Source: Cryomorpha sp963741985
GTDB taxonomy: Bacteria > Bacteroidota > Bacteroidia > Flavobacteriales_D > Cryomorphaceae
Direction: 5' to 3'
DNA: 64,000 nucleotides
NCBI GenBank assembly: GCA_963741985.1
Contig: CAVUKD010000002.1
Location: 992,001 to 1,056,000 of the forward strand
In this document: piece by piece, positions 41,001 through 45,697 of the stretch
Layout of the letters: every line of letters begins with the position of its first letter
Numbering within the stretch: position 1 is the stretch's first letter
Notes under the pieces: model-generated
What the model saw: the letters and a program-made list of their open reading frames with translations, nothing else
Told to the model about the DNA's origin: nothing
Database searches by the model: none
Position numbers and translations under genes: made by a program

Positions 41001-42186
41001 CTTCGCGCCGGATGCTACCCAGCCGGATGCAGATTACGTGTTTGCAGCCAATGATATATTGATTGGATCGGCCAAATTGATTCTCTCATCCTCCAACAAT
41101 GGAGCATGTCCTGCTGTAACCGATACGGTACTGGTAGAGATCAACCGTCAGCCTGTGGTTGATGCCGGTGAAGATGATTTTGTGTGTAAATCGGCCGGAA
41201 TGGTTTCACTTAACGGAACCGTGGCCAATGAAGAATCAGTGCAATGGAGCTCTCTTGGTGACGGCGTCTTCCTGCCATCAAATACGGAGGTAGATCCCGA
41301 ATATGTAATTGGAAACATAGATGGGAGCAATGGTTCTGTGCAACTTGTACTCACCGGAATGCCGGCAGAGGGTTGCAGCGCAGTAAAAGATACCGTAACC
41401 ATTAATATCAACAATCCCCTGGAAGCTGGCTTCAGCAGTGGCCCGGGTTGTATAGGCACGCCCGTAGAGTTTACAGATGAAACTCAGGTTTTTGCCGGAA
41501 GTATCGCCAGCTGGAGATGGGATTTTGGAAATGGAAATATTTCAAATCAGCAAAATCCACAATTCGTATTCAGTCAGGCAGGTACACCGAGCGTGCAACT
41601 CGTAGTTCAGAGCAGCCTCGGTTGCAACGATACAATCGTACAACTGGTAAATGTGGTACAAGGACCCGAAGCGAGCTTTGATGTGAGCAAAAATCCTGCA
41701 CCGATCAATTTCGATATCGATTTCAAAAGCACCTCGCAAGGAGCTAGTTCGTATAGCTGGAATATGGGCGATGGCCTTGGATTTTACCAAAGTCAAAACC
41801 TCACCTACCAATACCCTGATGAAGGCGAATACGTGGTAACCTTGCTCGTAAATGGTGAAGGCGGATGTGTTGATTCGGCAAGTACGACCGTAACGATCGA
41901 AGGATTCCTGGTATTGCCGCCAAGGCTGCCGAACACTTTCTCGCCAAACGACGACGGCTTGAACGATGTGTACTTTGTTCGCGGAGGACCATTTATTGAG
42001 CTCGACTTCAGAGTTTATGATGCCTGGGGCAGCGAAATATTCAAAACTACCGACCAGAGTGTCGGTTGGGATGGAACCGAAGGAGGTAAACAATCACCGG
42101 TGGGTGTGTATGTATATACCGTGAAAGCGACCAACCTCAACGGCGAGCAGTACGATTATTCAGGTAGAATCAACTTATTACGATAA
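26038..42186 (+). CDS. giant secreted repeat protein (5382 aa), gliding/adhesin type, T9SS type B
   Basis: A single open frame of 16.1 kb. Residues 1-34 are a signal peptide ending QASA. Residues about 36-455 match an IgGFc-binding-type N-terminal domain (STEFWLAPPEVTQGHAGSVP, AYVVATQNNTVISVAGSPV, PFYLIHQSGFGCETGTALLP). Residues 461-5127 are 53 beta-rich repeats averaging 88 residues with the pattern DAG-x-D-x-x-x-C-x-NN ... L-x-G-S ... WSGG-x-G-x-F-x-P ... YTP ... G-x-x-TLTL-x-TTGNG-x-C. Two PKD-like domains follow (WRWDFGNGNISNQQNP, YSWNMGDGLGFYQS). The C-terminus LPNTFSPNDDGLNDVYFVRG ... GWDGTEGGKQSPVGVYVY is the gliding-motility-associated, T9SS type B sorting domain. The PorP/SprF gene starts 2 bp later. 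A cell-surface adhesin is the best guess (inference). Confidence 0.95.
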   Translation: MFTSPLRLNRLLTSPIFLLFYLLFAVTLCRQASAQTSTEFWLAPPEVTQGHAGSVPIYVRLAAGADPATVTISQPANPSFHGGTPIVVNLLANQSQTVTLDSLVNVLETRPANTVLNTGLKISSTANITAIYEVSPTNNPDIWALKGSNGLGTEFYTPFQNIWRNGSYTPTPYTSFDIVATQDNTNILIYPTSALDGGQPAYQSFTITLNEGQTYSASVTSTDPALNPTGSQIISDKPIAVSIKDDSVWPEPAGCKDLNGDQIVPVNIVGDEYIVNKGALTVPENAYVVATQNNTVISVAGSPVATLFNGETYKILITDPLVYITGTKPFYLIHQSGFGCETGTALLPPLNCAGSEQVSFVRSTTESFFMNLLVLAGHEDAFVLNGNATIINPSAFAPVPGTGGVWVGAQIQFNTTQIPQGVANLLVNTEEVFSMGLINGGSSSGCRFGYFSEFSAEILVDAGVDQNVCANKITQLAGDISGGATQGVWSSDGTGSFSPDEYALDAIYEPSLADLSGGSVTLTLTSISNCFPVEDEVEINYNPAPIVDAGTDIQACQNNTVVDLDGFIDIASGGLWSGGAGSYNPGPGNLTATYTPTATEVSDGSLKLYLTSTGNGNCFAEKDSVLITFGPSPTANAGIDQTLCANNASTQLNGSVTIAGGGEWSGGTGVFSPSAQSLTPTYIPSNADLIAGSVTLTLTTTDNQGCNPVTDQVVITYTDGPVVDAGSDRTVCENNADVILNGSVSNAGGGIWTGGAGTFNPDAATFNATYTPSLSELLAGSVTLTLKSTGNGTCLEEQDAMTITFTDAPTVNAGADASVCSNNAAIALNGSLTIANFGIWSGGAGTFAPSTTALNATYTPTASEISSGSVTLTLTSLDNGSCSAVSDNVTYTFTPSPTANAGIDQSVCDNNPTVTLSGSISVAGGGAWSGGSGSYSPDNTTMNAVYTPTAGEISSGSLTLTLTTTSNGTCSAVTDQMVITFTDAPTANAGTDKILCSNNADIDLSGVVTVASGGSWSGGLGTYSPDPNTLITTYSPTTTEINSGSLTLTLSTSGNGNCTVVTDNINITFTPAPTAEAGAPISVCSNNAQVGLNGSVTIATGGTWSGGAGTFIPNANTLNALYNPTAAEIATGSLILTLTTTGIGTCNPVQDVVNITFTPPPTANAGSDVTVCGNNPNVDLNGSVNLASGGIWSGGSGSFNPNNTSLGATYTPSNAEITAGTTTLTLTTTGNGTCNQVTDQMTITITPAPTVDAGIGEELCSNNPVISLNGAVTTATGGTWSGGSGTFNPNANALNATYTPSQGEINAGTLTLTLTSTGNGTCTAVTDNVTYTFGPSPTANAGSDQTLCANNAVAALSGSVTIATGGTWSGGNGTFSAANNLNTSYTPTAAEIATGTVTLTLTTTGNGDCLATTDNITLTFTPAPTANAGTDKTVCANNEDVTLNGSVTVANGGTWSGGNGSFNPDANTLNAVYTPSATEISNGTVTLTLTTTGNGTCNQVTDQMTITITPAPTVDAGTGEELCSNNAVISLSGAVTTATGGTWSGGSGTFNPNANDLNATYTPSQGEINAGTLTLTLTSTGNGTCTAITDDVTYTFGPSPTADAGSDQTLCGNNAVATLSGSVTIATGGSWSGGNGTFSAANNLNTSYTPTAAEIAAGTVTLTLTTTGNGDCLATTDNITLTFTPAPTANAGTDKTVCANNAEVTLNGSVTVATSGSWSGGSGTFDPDENTLNAIYSPSATEISNGTVTLTLTTTGNGTCIQVTDQMTITITPEPTVNAGTGEELCSNNAVISLSGSVTTATGGTWSGGSGTFNPNASVLNATYTPSQGEINAGTLTLTLTSTGNGTCNAVTDDVTYTFGPSPTVNAGIDQTLCGNNAVASLSGAVTIATGGTWSGGNGTFSAANNLNTTYTPTAAEITAGTVSLTLTTTGNGDCLEVTDNITLTFTPAPTVNAGLDKTVCANNADLTLNGAVTVASGGTWSGGTGTFNPDANTLNAVYSPSATEISNGTVTLTLTTTGNGTCNQVTDQITITITPQPTVDAGTGEELCANNAQITLDGLVTVASGATWSGGTGTFNPNANDLNATYTPSQGEINAGILTLTLTSSGNGTCTAVTDDVTYTFGPSPTADAGSDQTLCANNAEAELNGTVTIATGGTWSGGDGNFSPSVNSLNAFYTPTPEEIAAGTVTLSLTTTGNGNCLAVTDNITITFTPAPTANAGLDKTVCANNADVTLNGAVTVAAGATWSGGSGTFNPDANTLNAVYSPSATEISNGTVTLTLTTTGNGTCNQVTDQMTITITPEPTVNAGTSEELCSNNAAISLNGSVTVATGGTWSGGNGTYNPNANTLNAVYTPSQSEINAGILTLTLTATGIGNCSAVTDVVTYTFGPSPTVDAGTPITVCSNNSQVSLDGTITFASGGTWSGGNGTFFPNANTIDALYNPTATEIASGSLVLTLTTTGNGNCNPEQDVVTITFSPSPSVSAGSDQTVCANNAEVDLNGSINLATGAVWSGGSGTFSPNNTALGATYTPSNAELANGTVTLTLTTTGNGNCLAATDQMTITITPAPTVDAGTGEELCSNNPTISLGGSVTTATGGTWSGGSGTFNPNANALNATYTPSLGEVNAGTLTLTLTSAGNGLCTAVTDNVTFTFGPSPTADAGIDQTLCANNAVASLSGSVSIATGGTWSGGNGSFSSANNLNTNYTPTAAEIAAGTVTLTLTTTGNGDCLATTDNITLTFTPAPTANAGLDKTVCANNVDVTLNGSVTVASGGTWSGGSGTFNPDANTLNAVYTPSATEIANGTVTLTLTTTGNGICNQVTDQMTITITPEPTVDAGTGEELCSNNPVISLSGSVTTATGGTWSGGSGTFNPNANALNATYTPSQGEINAGTLTLTLSSTGNGTCTAVTDDVTYTFGPSPTADAGIDQTLCANNAEAELNGSVTIATGGTWSGGDGNFSPSVNSLNAFYTPTPEEITAGTVTLTLTTTGNGDCLAVTDNITITFTPAPTANAGVDKTVCANNADVTLNGSVTVATGGTWSGGSGSFNPDANTLNSIYSPSATEISNGTVTLTLTTTGNGTCNQVTDQMTITITPEPTVDAGTGEELCSNNAAISLSGSVTTATGGTWSGGSGTFNPNANALNATYTPSQGEINAGTLTLTLTSTGNGTCTAVTDDVTYTFGPSPTADAGIDQTLCGNNAVASLSGVVTIATGGTWSGGGGTFSAVNNLNTNYTPTAAEITAGAATLTLTTTGNGDCLAVTDNITLTFTPAPTVNAGLDKTVCANNADITLNGAVTVASGGTWSGGTGTFNPDANTLNAIYSPSATEISNGTVTLTLTTTGNGTCNQVTDQMTIIITPQPTVDAGTGEELCANNAQITLDGSVTVASGATWSGGSGTFNPNANDLNATYTPSQGEINAGILTLTLTSTGNGTCAPVTDDVSYTFTPSPTADAGANMLVCANNADIQLAGAVTVASGGTWSGGNGTYSPNANTLDAIYSPSPQEIADGSLTLTLTTTGNNNCNPVSDDITISFSPAPTANAGTDKTVCANNAEVNLNGSVSIATGGIWSGGSGTFDPSVNVLNPIYTPSAVEIAAGQAVLTLTTTGNGDCTAESDQIIITINPEPIVSAGADFAACSNNAEFDLNGSVSNAGGGQWTGGLGTFDPNNNTLDAHYTPTLPEIVAGSVNLTLTSTGNSGCIAVTDNLVVTFTPSPTVDAGTNITLCASSPQATLNGSFSVSGGAQWSGGNGSFSPNALTMNANYNPTAAEVASGSVTLTLTTISNGDCLAEVDSVLIQYDAQPTVNAGANLISCANNPVVALNGSFTNADGVEWNGGTGFFDPSNESPNANYTPSNGEVANGFVTLTLTTTGSGACADVDDDVNVTINPAPIVSAGVDQTVCANNNNVQLNGSIQFAGGGQWSGGSGIFTPNANALSATYQPSATELSTGFVTLTLTSVGNGSCNAVTDQITITFTPSPIADAGLDVTACENNADVQLNGSYTVAEGANWSGGSGSFSPDNSTMNAVYTPSQTELNNGTVTLNLTTFGNGNCLPSSDQIVLNFTPAPVIDAGDDYFVCVSDLTVPLQGSVTGPTTSGIWTTSGTGVFVPNASALNGTYQVSSADSLAGEITLTLTSTGNGLCTPETDEILVHISPAGTASAGADQSICSNNPTVSVVGVIGGAATSGTWITSGSGVFSPNPNQPAVNYIPSDEDIANGNVTLTFAVNSCNQASDDLVITFTPSPVVAAGADATICSSETGIQLSGSVSGASATGTWTTSGSGQFLPNANVVNPVYEFSEADKDDQVITLTLNASNIGNCIGVSDALVLNIFPEGTANAGQDVTACDNNPEIQLEGILTGADQALWSTSGSGTFAPSADTLSTTYVPSQADLDNGAVDLILTGVNSCNNATDFMHVTYTEGPTVDAGADQSACGDVIPFQIMGAFTNAGGAHWSTLGTGTFQNANNINTFYVASQADIDQGGVDLVLTTTGNGNCFPVSDTLTLFISTGITVDAGADRVACVDAGQIQLFGDIANGSNSGMWTTSGNGTFNPTPNNVNAVYQFTAEDITAGNVTLTLTSTNNGICNEVSDSFELTFGNAAFVFAGNDINVCETNDLIEINGIVSGETSEGTWTTTGDGTFFPDANTLSAFYEPGTNDIANGSADLTLTSTGNTLCSEGSSTLTINLQPVPVAQAGDDQVVCGEISGVQLLGSANGSAGGIWTTNGSGTFQPSDSVLTALYTPSMADSLNGDITLTLTTYGNGSCGADTDEMIISFSGAVTANAGPDQAICENTTSIALNGSVEGSPAYEWGSLGTGTFDPSAANLSTAYLPSTGDVDNGAVTLFLMAAGTGNCPEQTDSLYVTFDPLPVINVASDVESCVTQSEVALTANVTGSNSVLWTSQGGGSFNPNATTANVTYTPTPAEIAAGNANISLTANSNGACGSVQEPVTIHFRQLATVFAGNAIVACETDGQVPLNGTVSGEGYGAQWSTNAFGSFAPDATQPDADYVFAANDILIGSAKLILSSSNNGACPAVTDTVLVEINRQPVVDAGEDDFVCKSAGMVSLNGTVANEESVQWSSLGDGVFLPSNTEVDPEYVIGNIDGSNGSVQLVLTGMPAEGCSAVKDTVTININNPLEAGFSSGPGCIGTPVEFTDETQVFAGSIASWRWDFGNGNISNQQNPQFVFSQAGTPSVQLVVQSSLGCNDTIVQLVNVVQGPEASFDVSKNPAPINFDIDFKSTSQGASSYSWNMGDGLGFYQSQNLTYQYPDEGEYVVTLLVNGEGGCVDSASTTVTIEGFLVLPPRLPNTFSPNDDGLNDVYFVRGGPFIELDFRVYDAWGSEIFKTTDQSVGWDGTEGGKQSPVGVYVYTVKATNLNGEQYDYSGRINLLR
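27418..41417 (+). repeat. 53 tandem coding repeats of about 264 bp (88 aa)
   Basis: I split the protein by the DAG ... C-x-NN repeat start and counted 53 units over 14.0 kb; most are 88 residues and the B-type units are 87. Nearly every unit has two cysteines about 60 residues apart, one after DAG and one before the closing T-D. Units 2-41 have a WSGG- or WTGG-like core. Units 42-53 (from 38224) and unit 1 have a divergent core such as W-T-T-S-G-x-G and less regular cysteines and ends. In-frame throughout, with no stop. Confidence 0.93.
29791..36375 (+). repeat. higher-order repeat: three-unit (A-B-C) period of 789/792 bp
   Basis: Inside the array, A-type units (DAG-T-G-E-E-L-C) start at 29791, 30580, 31369, 32158, 32950, 33742, 34531, 35323 and 36112, always 789 or 792 bp apart. 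In most triplets they are followed by a B unit (DQTLC) and a C unit (DKTVC); the triplet from 32950 instead continues with units 23 and 24, which resemble units 8 and 9. The 3-bp length change comes from B units of 87 versus 88 residues. Units 8-19 also resemble units 23-34 at a spacing of about 3.95 kb, for example g31897 against g35851 exactly 3954 bp apart with near-identical DNA over more than 300 bp. Confidence 0.9.
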
Positions 42187-42188
42187 TT

Positions 42189-43181
42189 ATGAAAACGATT
42201 CAAAAATATTTCCCCGCAGTGGTGATGGGTCTGGTATTTACTTTTGCTATAAGCGAAAAAATTCAGGCGCAGGATGCACAGATCTCGCAGTACGACGCCG
42301 CGCCAGTAATGTTTAATCCGGCAAATACAGGCATGTTGAAATTCACCGATTTACGTATTTCAGCGTTGTACCGCAGTCAGTGGAGCTCATTAGCTACAAG
42401 TTTTACCACCTTTGCCATGTCATTTGATATGGCCGCCGCGGATCGCTGGGGTGCGGGTGCTGTATTCGTCAATACCGATGAAGCCAACGTGATATCTTCA
42501 TCCAATTTCCTCTTTTCGGGTGCCTATCAGGTTACGGATCCCAATCAGACAAAATACATGATCACGACCGGAGCCCAACTTGGATTGCTCTACAAGCGTA
42601 TCAATATGAACGGAATGATTTTCGACAGCCAGTTCGATGGGTACAATTTTGATGGGGAGATACCAAGTCAAGAGCAGTTTTCAAAGACCACTCGGTTTAT
42701 GATCGATGCCAATATGGGAATCTCCTACAAATCCACCGACCGAACCAAGAAAGTGAATCCCTATGCCGACTTTGCCGTTTTTCATATCACCACGCCTGAC
42801 GAATCATTTATAGGAGAGAAGAAGTCGAAATTGCCAATGCGTTTTATGGGGGGTGCAGGTGCGCGAATCGAAGTGAATAGGGACTTATTAATTGACCCTT
42901 CCGTAATTTGGATGCGGCAGCGCGAATCGCAGCAGTTTCTGATAAATGTACTTGCGCATTATTCCATTTCTGGCACGCCTTATCAAGTGATCGGAGGATT
43001 GGGATACCGCACTGAAGATGCAGCCATAATCACAGCCGGAATCCGTCACAATTCCAATATATTCCGAATATCGTATGATGTGAATACCTCATCACTGAGC
43101 GACTATTCCAAAAATCGCGGAGCACTGGAGTTTACGGTTATTTACCGTCCGGGAAGAAGATCTTCAAGAGCTATTTATTAG
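42189..43181 (+). CDS. PorP/SprF-family T9SS-associated outer-membrane protein
   Basis: A 330-residue beta-barrel protein with a signal peptide ending EKIQAQ. The mature start DAQISQYDAAPVMFNPANTG is the PorP/SprF signature, followed by YRSQWSSLATSFTTFAMSFD and repeated amphipathic strands to the end (GALEFTVIYRPGR). In Flavobacterium, SprF is needed to secrete or display the giant adhesin SprB, and sprF lies just downstream of sprB. Here the gene begins 2 bp after the stop of the 5382-residue protein. By analogy it is the dedicated outer-membrane partner of that protein (inference). It is probably translated from the same mRNA. Confidence 0.93.
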   Translation: MKTIQKYFPAVVMGLVFTFAISEKIQAQDAQISQYDAAPVMFNPANTGMLKFTDLRISALYRSQWSSLATSFTTFAMSFDMAAADRWGAGAVFVNTDEANVISSSNFLFSGAYQVTDPNQTKYMITTGAQLGLLYKRINMNGMIFDSQFDGYNFDGEIPSQEQFSKTTRFMIDANMGISYKSTDRTKKVNPYADFAVFHITTPDESFIGEKKSKLPMRFMGGAGARIEVNRDLLIDPSVIWMRQRESQQFLINVLAHYSISGTPYQVIGGLGYRTEDAAIITAGIRHNSNIFRISYDVNTSSLSDYSKNRGALEFTVIYRPGRRSSRAIY

Positions 43182-43224
43182 GGTGTTTAGGCACTTATTT
43201 TACTGTCTTTTCAAAGGTGACGCT

Positions 43225-43303
43225 CCGCAGCGGTATTTACCCTGCGGAAGATTATGATCCGTTTCCGAATTGATGACCGCAAGGTAAATACCCAGCGTAG
43301 CGG
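43225..43303. repeat. inverted pair of REP-like palindromes
   Basis: The element at 43225-43247 (arms CCGCAG / CTGCGG) matches the copy at 18703-18725 except for one centre base. A second, opposite copy at 43277-43303 contains GGTAAATACCCAGCG, the reverse complement of the shared core. The pair could fold into one long hairpin downstream of the PorP/SprF gene. Confidence 0.65.
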
Positions 43304-43392
43304 ATCTTTGGGGGGGTCGGGTAAAGCTCGAATGAAGAATTTGTAAAAGAGAGCATCAATCTATTTCAGTGATCGTGAAGTTTGAGCGCTTG

Positions 43393-43425
43393 AGACCTGC
43401 CAGGTTTTAAAAACCTAATAGGTCT
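43393..43425. repeat. 33-bp palindrome with nested arms
   Basis: Outer arms AGACCT (43393-43398) and AGGTCT (43420-43425) enclose inner arms AGGTTTT and AAAACCT. From general knowledge, similar AGGT-T-rich palindromes are scattered in spacers of many Bacteroidota genomes. Function unknown; a transcription-stop role is possible. Confidence 0.55.
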
Positions 43426-43458
43426 TCTCTTTAAAAGAGCTATGTAGTCACGAATCTG

Positions 43459-43895
43459 GATATCGCTAACGCGCTTCGGGATGAGTTCGACTACGAAAAA
43501 ATCTCTGATTTTTTCTGTCATCTTCGCTTGCGTCCTTGATTGCACAAATCCCGATATCGCTAACGCGCTTCGGGATGAGTTCGACTACGAAAAAATCTCT
43601 GATTTTTTCTGTCATCTTCGCTTGCGTCCTTGATTGCACAAATCCCGATATCGCTAACGCGCTTCGAGATGAGTTCGACTACGAAAAAATCTCTGATTTT
43701 TTCTGTCATCTTCGCTTGCGTCCTTGATTGCACAAATCCCGATATCGCTAACGCGCTTCGGGATGAGTTCGACTACGAAAAAATCACTGATTTTTTCTGT
43801 CATCTTCGCTTGCGTCCTTGATTGCACAAATCCCGATATCGCTAACGCGCTTCGGGATGAGTTCGACTACGAAAAAATCTCTGATTTTTTCTGTC
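43459..43895. repeat. 94-bp tandem array, five copies (last one partial)
   Basis: The string GATATCGCTAACGCG begins at 43459, 43553, 43647, 43741 and 43835, exactly 94 bp apart; the last copy stops at 43895. I see only single-base differences between full copies (for example TTCGGG to TTCGAG in copy 3, TCTCTG to TCACTG in copy 4). Each unit holds two inverted repeats: ATCCCGA / TCGGGAT, and a G-AAAAAATC / GATTTTTT-C stem with a 3-nt loop that looks like a terminator stem. There is no repeat/spacer alternation, so it is not CRISPR. 94 is not a multiple of 3, so it is not a coding repeat. It ends 4 bp before the asnS stop codon. Confidence 0.93.
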
Positions 43896-43899
43896 TCAC

Positions 43900-45330
43900 T
43901 CAAAACTCACAATTCCCAGGCGTACGCGGAAATGGAATTACATCGCGGATATTGGTCATTCCGGTAACGAACATCACCAAGCGCTCAAATCCCAATCCAA
44001 ACCCCGCATGTTCACAGGTTCCAAATTTTCGGGTTTCGAGGTACCACCAAACGTGTTCTTCCTGAATACCCATATCTTTGCAACGTCGGAGGAGTACATC
44101 AAGACGCTCTTCACGTTGCGATCCTCCTGTGATTTCGCCAACTCCAGGAAACAAAACATCCATGGCTGCTACGGTTTTGCCATCGTCATTGAGGCGCATA
44201 TAAAATGCTTTGAATGATGCCGGATAATCTGTAATAATAACAGGTTTTTCGAAATGCTTTTCTACCAAAAACCGCTCGTGCTCGCTCTGAAGATCGGTGC
44301 CCCACTCTACCGGATATTTGAATTTCTTCTTTTTATTCGGTTTCGAATTGACCAGAATATCAATGGCTTCGGTATAAGTAACGCGCTGAAATTTATTGGC
44401 GCATATGAATTCCAAACGTTCGATAAGCCCCATCGCACGGCGCTCATTCTGAGGGAGAGTCTTTTGCTCGTCTGCTTCGCGCTGCGCAAGAAATTCGAGA
44501 TCATCTTTACAGTTTTTGAGCGCAAAATCGACAAGGTATTGCAGAAAGTCCTCCACCAGATCCATATTGTCCGTAAGATTGGCAAAAGCTACTTCCGGCT
44601 CTATCATCCAAAACTCAGCCAGATGACGGGAGGTATTTGAATTCTCCGCGCGAAAGGTCGGGCCGAACGTATAGACTTTGCGTAAAGCAAGGGCTGCCAA
44701 CTCAGCCTCCAGCTGTCCGGAAACAGTTAGATTGGATTCTTTTTCAAAGAAATCAAGCTCGTAATCTATATTACCTTCCTCCGTTTTGGGGATATTATTC
44801 AGATTGAGGGTAGTTACCTTAAACATTTCACCGGCACCTTCGGCGTCGGATCCTGTAATAATCGGGCTGTGTATATTGAAGAAACCACGTTCGTGAAAAT
44901 AGTGGTGAATAGCGTACGAAAGCGAATGTCGAATTCTAAAAACAGCACCAAACGTATTGGTTCGAAATCGCAAATGCGCCTTCTCGCGCAAAAATTCCAT
45001 GCTGTGTTTTTTGGGTTGTAACGGATATTTCTCAGGATCACTTTCACCGTTTACTTCCAGATCTGTGACCTGAATTTCGGCGCTTTGGCCCTTCCCCTGC
45101 GACTCAACGAGCTTACCGCTTACCGTAATGGCAGCTCCGGTGTTTATTTTTCGTAAAAGCGCATCGTCAAAATTCTCAAAATCGACCACCGCCTGAATGG
45201 AGTGAATAACGCTTCCATCGCTAATCGCAATAAAGCGATTGCTCCGAAAAGTCCGAACCCATCCCGATATTTCCACTTCCTGACCGGCGGGTTTTAATTC
45301 CAATAAATCTTTTACACTGGGTTTGCTCAT
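43900..45330 (-). CDS. asnS: asparagine--tRNA ligase
   Basis: A 476-residue class IIb aminoacyl-tRNA synthetase. The N-terminal OB-fold anticodon-binding domain (VEISGWVRTFRSNRFIAISD) is followed by the catalytic core with motif 2 (YTFGPTFRAENSNTSRHLAE, then FWMIEPEVAF) and motif 3 (GFGLGFERLVMFVTGM, then NIRDVIPFPRTPGN). The AsnRS-type GSDAEGAGEMFKVTTL confirms Asn rather than Asp specificity. The length is normal. It is convergent with the PorP/SprF gene, and the 94-bp repeat array lies directly after its stop codon, where its transcript should terminate. Confidence 0.97.
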   Translation of the reverse strand: MSKPSVKDLLELKPAGQEVEISGWVRTFRSNRFIAISDGSVIHSIQAVVDFENFDDALLRKINTGAAITVSGKLVESQGKGQSAEIQVTDLEVNGESDPEKYPLQPKKHSMEFLREKAHLRFRTNTFGAVFRIRHSLSYAIHHYFHERGFFNIHSPIITGSDAEGAGEMFKVTTLNLNNIPKTEEGNIDYELDFFEKESNLTVSGQLEAELAALALRKVYTFGPTFRAENSNTSRHLAEFWMIEPEVAFANLTDNMDLVEDFLQYLVDFALKNCKDDLEFLAQREADEQKTLPQNERRAMGLIERLEFICANKFQRVTYTEAIDILVNSKPNKKKKFKYPVEWGTDLQSEHERFLVEKHFEKPVIITDYPASFKAFYMRLNDDGKTVAAMDVLFPGVGEITGGSQREERLDVLLRRCKDMGIQEEHVWWYLETRKFGTCEHAGFGLGFERLVMFVTGMTNIRDVIPFPRTPGNCEF

Positions 45331-45629
45331 GAGTCACCTTTTTTGCGGGTACAAAAGAACGAATTTTTTGGGGGAATTATGCGTACGTTTTGAATGGGCT
45401 GCAAGCTTTCAGCTTCAAGCTGCAAGCATTTGGCTTAAGCGGTAATTAGATCTCGATAAATATGGGTATTTACCATCACTCATCTTATAAACGGTCTTAA
45501 TGTTGGCATTTCCTCTGCATTCTCATTAGAAATTCAACTTTGCTTGAATCATCTTTCCAATTATCTCATTAAGAAGTAATCCACCAGTCCTATCTAGCGA
45601 CCCGTACTTAAAGACCCATTCTACACGTA

Positions 45630-45657
45630 GGAAACGAAATAGAAAATTAATGTTTCC
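45630..45657. promoter_or_regulatory. possible TetR operator (GGAAAC ... GTTTCC)
   Basis: Inverted arms GGAAAC (45630-45635) and GTTTCC (45652-45657) with a 16-nt centre, covering the -33 side of the tetR promoter. Such a site would suit autoregulation of a TetR-type repressor. The spacing is wider than usual, so this is tentative. Confidence 0.3.
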
Positions 45658-45674
45658 AAATCCTAAAATCTTCA

Positions 45675-45682
45675 TACATTTG
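45675..45682 (+). promoter_or_regulatory. -7 promoter element TACATTTG for the efflux operon
   Basis: An exact TAnnTTTG match, 15 bp upstream of the ATG at 45698. Its position rules against the longer upstream reading frame and sets the tetR start. Confidence 0.6.
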
Positions 45683-45697
45683 CCGCCGGAAAACGAT

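Larger units (their letters stand above)
45331..45697. other. 367-bp divergent intergenic region (asnS / tetR)
   Basis: It contains a direct repeat GCTGCAAGC at 45398-45406 and 45419-45427 joined by a TTTCAGCTTCAA stretch that makes the block partly palindromic. It also holds the tetR promoter and a possible operator (listed separately). No tRNA or small coding gene is seen. Confidence 0.55.

Noticed and set aside
26119..42093. Many minus-strand and alternate-frame open stretches inside the giant gene
   Set aside because: They repeat with the 264-bp period and are shadows of the coding repeats, with no independent start signals.
43459..43895. CRISPR array
   Set aside because: Whole 94-bp units are nearly identical, with no unique spacers, and no cas genes are in the window.
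43536..44065. Three staggered short plus-strand frames of 63 to 113 codons across the 94-bp array
   Set aside because: They are the same repeat read in shifting frames because 94 is not a multiple of three. No signal, no promoter and no conserved protein; treated as non-coding repeat DNA.
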